From: a virus
DNA: 42,198 nt
Strand: one strand, 5' to 3'
Virus record (IMG/VR): IMGVR_UViG_3300014720_000061
Coordinates: 1-42,198 of that record
Part shown: piece after piece, positions 37,493-42,198 of the stretch
Layout of the letters: every line of letters begins with the position of its first letter
How positions within the stretch are numbered: the stretch's first letter is position 1
Program-made: the position numbers and the translations under genes
Notes under the pieces: model-generated
The model's input: the letters and a program-made list of their open reading frames with translations, nothing else
What the model was told of the DNA's origin: nothing
The model's database searches: none

Positions 37493-38203
37493 ATGTGTTT
37501 TCATGCTCCCGCCAACAGAATACCCGTATCCAACACCCCGCAGTCCGCTGCGACTCAGGGTGCTGTCACCATTCCTAGTGGAACGGAGGGAAACACCGAG
37601 AACTACATGAAACTCGGTGCGGAGGCGAAGGTGTCTGCCGTGACGAGCGAGGATGTTTCGATCAAGGGCATGGTCAATCCTCCCGTGGCTACCGACTTCA
37701 CGGAGTCGAAGCAGTCGTTGAACGAGTTGACGGCGCAGCGTGGGGACCTTGCCAAGGTGCCCGACATCGACATCTGCGGATTTATGAGCAAACTCCCTGA
37801 GATAGACATCGATCTTGGCGGTGCGGGAGAAGGCATCCCGAGCCTGAACGACATCATGCTTGCGATCAACGGCGTGACCCTCCCCGCCCTACAGGCTGTC
37901 TCGGAGGGGATCACCGACATCGTCGGCAGGATTGGGGATGCCATCGGCGACCTTGGTGCTGCGATCCAAGGGAGCGTCCCCACGATCACCTGCGGCAAGC
38001 GTCCCGTGGTCGATCCGTTGCAGGTCGCCGCCTCGGCTGCGGGCGCACCTGCGCTCGGGGCTGCGCTTGCGGCTGCGCCCGCACCCACGCCCGCACCCAC
38101 GCCCGAGCCCGTTCCCTATGGAACCGACCCGAACATCGTCATCGAATCCCCCGATGTCACGGTGAGGAGCCTTGATGACACCATCGACTCGGGAGAGTTC
38201 TGA
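37493..38203 (+). CDS. Hypothetical virion-associated protein with Ala/Pro tract
   Basis: 236 residues with GGAGG before the ATG. The centre is amphipathic and hydrophobic (SLNDIMLAINGVTLPALQAV, then SEGITDIVGRIGDAIG), and an Ala/Pro low-complexity tract (AAAPAPTPAPTPEPVP) lies near residues 190-205. No family is recognised. It overlaps the next ATG (TGATG) within the baseplate operon, so a baseplate or spike-associated role is probable but not shown. Confidence 0.55.
   Translation: MCFHAPANRIPVSNTPQSAATQGAVTIPSGTEGNTENYMKLGAEAKVSAVTSEDVSIKGMVNPPVATDFTESKQSLNELTAQRGDLAKVPDIDICGFMSKLPEIDIDLGGAGEGIPSLNDIMLAINGVTLPALQAVSEGITDIVGRIGDAIGDLGAAIQGSVPTITCGKRPVVDPLQVAASAAGAPALGAALAAAPAPTPAPTPEPVPYGTDPNIVIESPDVTVRSLDDTIDSGEF
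38075..38110 (+). repeat. CCCACGCCCGCA-type low-complexity coding tract
   Basis: Repeated CGCACCCACGCC units encode APTPAPTPEPVP. The units closely resemble those of the 30-bp repeats at 23711-23800 and the tract at 3612-3680, although the genes are unrelated. Confidence 0.8.
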
Positions 38204-38997
38204 TGGCATTCGGAATGACGGGACAGAACCCCATAGAGTTCTACTACCCCGAGAGGGAGTTCGGAGCCCTCAACATCAAGGATCAGGACAACTCGACATC
38301 GTCAATCTACGACGAGATCGAATGGCTGTCCCCCGCCATCCTCAACAAGGATTACAACGAGACATTTCCGAATCGACCCGTCTACGAGCAGCAGCGGTTC
38401 CTGCGTGACGGAGACAAGGTCGAGTCCTGTTCCGTTTCGGCGAGGCTCAGGGCTACCTATGTCTCTCAGCGAGGATCGCTGCCGACTACGGGAGGATCGC
38501 TGAAGTTCGCCATCGTTAGCGGCACATTCCCGCCAAGCATGACATTGAACATCGATACGGGCAACCTGTTTGGCAGGATCGATGACCTTGATGACATCTT
38601 CCCCGAGGAGTTCGGGGTTCCTCCCGAGGGTCTGCCCGAGGATCCACTTGCCGAGGAGGCGAAGGCGGTGTTTGGCTTCGACTACGGGGATCAGGGACCA
38701 AAGAAGTTCACCGAGAACAACTATGCGGAGAAGGGATCCGCATCTCTTCACAAGGGCGGGTTCGGGATCGACAAGGACATCGTCTTCACGGCGAGGGCGT
38801 TCGACTCCGCCGCACCAACTACAAGATACATCGACGGTGTGTTCACGATCAAGACGATGAACAACTGGTCATCGGACAGGGATGAGTTGATCCTAAATAT
38901 CAGGAATCAGTTCTTCATCGATGGTAAGCCTGTGACGAACGAGGAGTACCTCACCACTATGAAGGAGAGGGGATACTTCTCCGACAACTGTCCATAA
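38203..38997 (+). CDS. Virion protein with putative Ig-like domain
   Basis: 264 residues. Residues ~95-125 (TTGGSLKFAIVSGTFPPSMT, then LNIDTGNLFGRI) look like the core of a small Ig-like domain of the kind written LPPGLTLxxxTGxIxG. It continues after an acidic loop with FTARAFDSAAPTTRYIDGVFTI. The N-terminus and the C-terminal helix (NIRNQFFIDGKPVTNEEY) are not recognised. Such domains often decorate baseplates or fibres. A CTAAATA sequence falls near its 3' end. Function by context only. Confidence 0.6.
   Translation: MAFGMTGQNPIEFYYPEREFGALNIKDQDNSTSSIYDEIEWLSPAILNKDYNETFPNRPVYEQQRFLRDGDKVESCSVSARLRATYVSQRGSLPTTGGSLKFAIVSGTFPPSMTLNIDTGNLFGRIDDLDDIFPEEFGVPPEGLPEDPLAEEAKAVFGFDYGDQGPKKFTENNYAEKGSASLHKGGFGIDKDIVFTARAFDSAAPTTRYIDGVFTIKTMNNWSSDRDELILNIRNQFFIDGKPVTNEEYLTTMKERGYFSDNCP
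38893..38899 (+). promoter_or_regulatory. Possible internal late promoter CTAAATA
   Basis: CTAAATA within the coding sequence, about 108 bases upstream of the PAAR gene. It may boost PAAR, GAF-like, gp25 and gp6 expression, or be coincidental, since here it does not coincide with a stop codon. Confidence 0.4.
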
Positions 38998-39006
38998 GGG
39001 AGAAGT

Positions 39007-39294
39007 ATGCCAGCCGCACACAGACATACCGACATCTGCTCGGGTCACTCATGCTTCCCCCCGAGGAACAACATAGAGGGATCGGGGAATGTCTTCGTCA
39101 ACAGCCTCGGGTGGCACAGGAAGGGCGATGGTTGGGCTACGCATTGCTGCGGTCCATCCTGCCATAGCAGCAAGACGGCGGAGGGATCGTCCTCCGTCTT
39201 CGTCAATAGCCGTCCTGCGGCTAGGGTCGGGGATCCCGTGCATTGCGGCTCCGCATGCGCTAGGGGAAGCAACAATGTATTCTGCGGGGGCTAA
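39007..39294 (+). CDS. PAAR-type spike tip protein
   Basis: 95 residues with AGGGAGAAGT before the ATG. Repeated beta-hairpin phrases are typical of PAAR tips: HRHTDICSGHSC, GSGNVFVNSLGWHRKGD, HCCGPSCHSS, GSSSVFVNSRPAARVGDPVH, CGSACARGSNNVFCGG. The His/Cys residues would coordinate one metal at the apex. In T4 the equivalent is gp5.4, which sharpens the gp5 needle. The gp5 gene lies three genes upstream. The cysteine number is high, partly like the other Cys-rich virion protein at 10492. Confidence 0.9.
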   Translation: MPAAHRHTDICSGHSCFPPRNNIEGSGNVFVNSLGWHRKGDGWATHCCGPSCHSSKTAEGSSSVFVNSRPAARVGDPVHCGSACARGSNNVFCGG

Positions 39295-39299
39295 CGGGA

Positions 39300-39929
39300 A
39301 TGTGGGCAAACCTGTCATTTTGGTTCGATTTCGGGATTGCGGTTTCTGGAGTCTTCGGCGGCATCGCCGCAGGGATCTTCTACACCAAGGTCAAGATCAA
39401 GGTGCAGGAGAGGAAGGCGGTCGAGGAGGCATCGATCAATCCGAAAAACTCCTCCTTCCAAAGCAAGCATACAAGCGTCCATGAGATGCTTACTAGTCTT
39501 CGGATCAAGACGGGTGCGGACAGGGCGAGGATCGGTCACTTTCACAACGGGGGCAAGTTCCTAGACGGGACACCCATGAAGAAGTTCAGCGTGACCCATG
39601 AGTCCTGCGAGAGGGGCATCCCTTATGACGGTGCCAACCTACAGAACATTCTCGTAACCATGTTTTGGGATCTGATCGAAACCATGAGGTCGGACCTACC
39701 GAGTCTCCATTGGTCGATGGACATGAAGGAGGGGTACTTTCGCTCCTACAACAACGCCAACGGCATCATGGCATACTCGGTGCTTCCGATTATGAAAGAA
39801 GACCTGTGCATCGGGTTCATCGTTTTGGAGTGGTTCAATGCGGAGAAGACACCATCCAAGCAGGACACCTTTGAGATTATCTTCGCACAGGCAAGGGAGT
39901 ACATCGAACTTGAACTCGCATTGAGGTGA
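39300..39929 (+). CDS. Membrane-anchored GAF-like protein
   Basis: 209 residues. Residues ~5-28 (LSFWFDFGIAVSGVFGGIAA) form a single predicted membrane helix, followed by a charged linker and a domain with ARIGHFHNGGKFLDGTPMKK, ITAYSV-like strand MAYSVLPIMKEDLCIGFIVL and a terminal helix. The pattern resembles GAF sensor domains, and similar proteins occur in marine T4-like phages between PAAR and gp25. Role unknown; ligand sensing or anchoring is possible. It begins five bases after the PAAR stop. Confidence 0.6.
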   Translation: MWANLSFWFDFGIAVSGVFGGIAAGIFYTKVKIKVQERKAVEEASINPKNSSFQSKHTSVHEMLTSLRIKTGADRARIGHFHNGGKFLDGTPMKKFSVTHESCERGIPYDGANLQNILVTMFWDLIETMRSDLPSLHWSMDMKEGYFRSYNNANGIMAYSVLPIMKEDLCIGFIVLEWFNAEKTPSKQDTFEIIFAQAREYIELELALR

Positions 39930-39931
39930 CC

Positions 39932-40324
39932 ATGGCTAAGGTAGAGAACACATCCTCGGACCTCGACATCAACTTTGACCGCAATCCCCTGTCGGGAGAT
40001 GTTGCGATGCGGCGGGACGAGGAGGCGATCAAGAGGGCACTCAAGAACCTCATCCTCCTCAAGAGGAACGAGAAGCCCTTCCATCCCGAGATCTACTCGG
40101 GGATACAGGACATGCTCTTTGAGTTGGTCGATCCCCTCACCGTCATTGAGGTGAAGAAGAGGATCTCGGACACCATCCGCAACTACGAGCCCCGTGTGAA
40201 CACCGCCGTTGTTGATGTGGCGGATGTCATAGATAGGAACGAGATCAGGATCACGATTCGCTTCACGATCAAGAATGTGCAGCGGGTCTTCTCGACCACC
40301 GTCGCCGTTACGAGGCTGAGATGA
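39932..40324 (+). CDS. 25: gp25-like baseplate wedge protein
   Basis: 130 residues from the ATG at 39932 (a GTG two codons earlier overlaps the previous stop). The gp25/lysozyme-like wedge signature is clear: DLDINFDRNPLSGDVAMRRD, AIKRALKNLILLKRNEKPFH, then PEIYSGIQDMLFELVDP and ISDTIRNYEPRV. gp25 with gp6 and gp53 forms the core of the wedge that initiates sheath assembly; relatives occur in type VI secretion and R-type pyocins. The stop overlaps the gp6 ATG (ATGA). Confidence 0.93.
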   Translation: MAKVENTSSDLDINFDRNPLSGDVAMRRDEEAIKRALKNLILLKRNEKPFHPEIYSGIQDMLFELVDPLTVIEVKKRISDTIRNYEPRVNTAVVDVADVIDRNEIRITIRFTIKNVQRVFSTTVAVTRLR

Positions 40325-42198
40325 GAAACACCTCCAACACACCCATCAACGCACTCGGATTTGACGAGATCAAGGCGAACCTGAAGGAGTTCCTTCGGGG
40401 TCAGGAGCAGTTCAAGGACTACGACTTTGAGGGAGCGTCCCTCAACATCATCCTCGACCTCCTCTCGTACAACACCCACTATCAGGCGTTCTACGCCAAC
40501 ATGGCTGCGAACGAGTCGTTCATCGACTCCGCCGCCATCAGGGAGTCGGTGGTCTCTCTCGCCAAGCACCTCGGCTACACCCCCCGATCCAAGAAGGCGG
40601 CTCGTCTTGTGGTGGATGCGATCCTCACTCCAGGCGGTGTGGACACGGTCTTCACGCAGACGGTCATCCAAGGGAAGCAGTTCATCGATAGGGGTACGAT
40701 CTTCCGAGGCAAGGACACGAACGGCAAGAGCGTCAACTTCGTCAACCTCGACAACTACAAGGCTGTTCGCAGGGGCGGGGACAACATCGTCAGGGACATC
40801 GTTATCCACCAAGGCTATCTCAAGCAGATCTCGTTCGTTGCGAACACGCAGGGCGGGACCAATGCCATGTTCACGATCCCCGACAGGAGCGTGGACATTG
40901 ACACCATAGTCCTGTTCGTTCAGCGTTCGCAGACCGACAGCACGGGGTCTCAGGAACTATGGACTCGGGCGACCGACATCAACAAACTAAACTCGACCTC
41001 TAACGCATTCTTCGTGCAGGAGAGCCGTGAAGGTCTGTGGGAGATCTACTTCGGGGACGGGATCGTCGGCAAGGCGGTCGAGAACGGCAACATCGTCACC
41101 GTGCGCTATCTCGTCACGAACGGGAGCGAGGGGAATGGGATCGGCTTCGATGAGACCACGGTCAAGCGGTCCATCACCTGCAACGATTCCCGTGTGACGG
41201 AGGTCAAAATTCAGACCGACGATGCGGGGGATGTGCAGATCTCCTTCGGCGGCGAGGACTCGGAGGACACCGAGTCGATCAGGTTCTACGCTCCCCGCAA
41301 CTATCAGGCGCAGGACAGGGCTGTCACCACGGATGACTACAAGGCGATCCTCGGGCGTGAGTATGCGCAGAGGGCTGATTCGTTCTTCATTTGGGGCGGC
41401 GAGGAGAACGATCCGCCGCAGTACGGCAAGGTCTTCATCTCCATCAAGCCGAGGGTTGGGTCGAGGCTCTCGACAGCCGAGAAGCGAGCGATTGAGAACA
41501 CCATCCTCGGCGAGAAGAACCTAGTGACCATCACCCCCGAGGTGGTGGATCCCGATCTTCTCTACATCAATCCATCGGTGACCGTCTACTACGATGAATC
41601 GAAGACCACTCTCAACAGCACGGGTGTCGAGTCGAGGGTGATCGAACTGATCAAGACCTTCGCAGATTCCTACCTCGGTCTGTTTCAGCGGAACTTCCGA
41701 ATGTCGAAGTTCTCATCCACCATCGACGGCTCTTCGGGGGCGATCAATGCCAACAGCACGGACATCACCCTCACGAAGAGGTTTGAGCCAAGCCTCGGCA
41801 GGGCTGCGCCCTACGCCATCAACTTCGACAATCCCCTGCTGCATCCCGTGGACGGATACACCCCGATCCTGTCGAGCGAGATCTTCAGGCACATAGACAC
41901 GACATCGTCTGCGACGGTCAAGCCCGTGGTCGATGCCTTCGTGGACGATGACGGATACGGGAACATCAGGATCTACAAGCAGGTGGGAAGCACCAAGGTG
42001 TTCCTGAACAGGAACACGGGAAGCATCGATTACGAGACGGGCAAGATCTTCCTGCGCAACCTCAAGATCGAAAGCCTTGACGATGGGAAGACCGAACTCT
42101 CCCTTACGGTGATCCCGAGGAACAAGGACATCTTTGCCCGTAGGAATCAGATCGTCCTCATCGATCCGAACAGCATTTCGGTCACCACGGTGCCCGAG
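40321..42198 (+). CDS. 6: gp6-like baseplate wedge protein, 3'-truncated by window
   Basis: 626 codons without a stop up to the window's right edge. The start overlaps the gp25 stop (ATGA). The opening matches gp6/baseplate J-like proteins: NALGFDEIKANLKEFLRGQE, then FEGASLNIILDLLSYNTHYQ, NMAANESFIDSA, VSLAKHLGYTPRS. Further on are IYFGDGIVGKAVENG-type strands and the segment RAVTTDDYKAIL, typical of the family. T4 gp6 has 660 residues, so most of the protein is present. gp6 dimers form the inner ring of the baseplate. Confidence 0.93.
   Translation, partial: MRNTSNTPINALGFDEIKANLKEFLRGQEQFKDYDFEGASLNIILDLLSYNTHYQAFYANMAANESFIDSAAIRESVVSLAKHLGYTPRSKKAARLVVDAILTPGGVDTVFTQTVIQGKQFIDRGTIFRGKDTNGKSVNFVNLDNYKAVRRGGDNIVRDIVIHQGYLKQISFVANTQGGTNAMFTIPDRSVDIDTIVLFVQRSQTDSTGSQELWTRATDINKLNSTSNAFFVQESREGLWEIYFGDGIVGKAVENGNIVTVRYLVTNGSEGNGIGFDETTVKRSITCNDSRVTEVKIQTDDAGDVQISFGGEDSEDTESIRFYAPRNYQAQDRAVTTDDYKAILGREYAQRADSFFIWGGEENDPPQYGKVFISIKPRVGSRLSTAEKRAIENTILGEKNLVTITPEVVDPDLLYINPSVTVYYDESKTTLNSTGVESRVIELIKTFADSYLGLFQRNFRMSKFSSTIDGSSGAINANSTDITLTKRFEPSLGRAAPYAINFDNPLLHPVDGYTPILSSEIFRHIDTTSSATVKPVVDAFVDDDGYGNIRIYKQVGSTKVFLNRNTGSIDYETGKIFLRNLKIESLDDGKTELSLTVIPRNKDIFARRNQIVLIDPNSISVTTVPE

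Noticed and set aside
1-42198. tRNA genes, integrase, insertion sequences, or photosynthesis genes
   Set aside because: None were seen on either strand by reading; a cloverleaf search program would be needed to exclude a divergent tRNA.

Overview
The window is a 42-kb piece of a tailed-phage genome of the T4 superfamily (contractile-tailed myovirus). Its gene set and order most resemble the cyanophage-like, marine branch. Diagnostic genes are gp32, gp33, gp55, gp46, gp47, UvsW, UvsY, a RuvC-like resolvase, gp4, gp54, gp48, gp53, gp5, gp25 and gp6. The DNA is GC-rich and genes are packed with TGATG or ATGA overlaps. I saw no tRNA, integrase, insertion sequence or CRISPR array, and no photosynthesis genes. 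The host cannot be fixed from this window; a GC-rich aquatic bacterium, possibly a cyanobacterium, would fit.

Layout. (1) 1-12231, plus strand: an adhesin/tail-fibre region of nine large virion proteins (collagen-like Gly-X-Y tracts, shared N- and C-terminal modules, one very Cys-rich protein), with a tail-fibre assembly chaperone and a methyltransferase among them. (2) 12325-17347, plus: a B12-dependent class II ribonucleotide reductase, small proteins, and gp46. (3) 22338-17348, minus: UvsY, UvsW, an Sm-like protein, a 355-bp AT-richer non-coding leader, the late sigma factor gp55, gp47, a small basic protein and a second Sm-like protein. (4) 22384-26307, mostly plus: RuvC, small proteins, a zinc-ribbon protein, a PD-(D/E)XK nuclease, the late co-activator gp33 and gp32, followed by a two-module structured RNA/terminator. 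(5) 32358-26484, minus: gp4, a conserved protein, gp54, gp26, gp51 and a long tape-measure-like protein. (6) 32410-42198, plus: gp48, gp53, gp27-like hub, gp5, two unknowns, PAAR tip, GAF-like membrane protein, gp25 and gp6 (cut by the window edge).

How it works together. Replication and recombination genes (gp32, 46, 47, UvsW, UvsY, RuvC, nuclease) lie beside the late-transcription pair gp55 and gp33. A recurrent CTAAATA motif, a variant of the T4 late promoter TATAAATA, sits upstream of structural and other genes on both strands. In six cases the TAA inside it is the stop codon of the preceding gene. A symmetric divergent pair of these motifs at 32379-32401 drives the two baseplate arms apart. 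Where the motif is very close to the ATG there is no Shine-Dalgarno sequence, which suggests leaderless late mRNAs.

The most unusual observations are the tandem RNA element after gp32, the probable AUA start of gp4, the shared-module adhesin array, the Cys-rich virion protein, the duplicated Sm-like genes, and the long gp55 leader with a hairpin over its ribosome-binding site.
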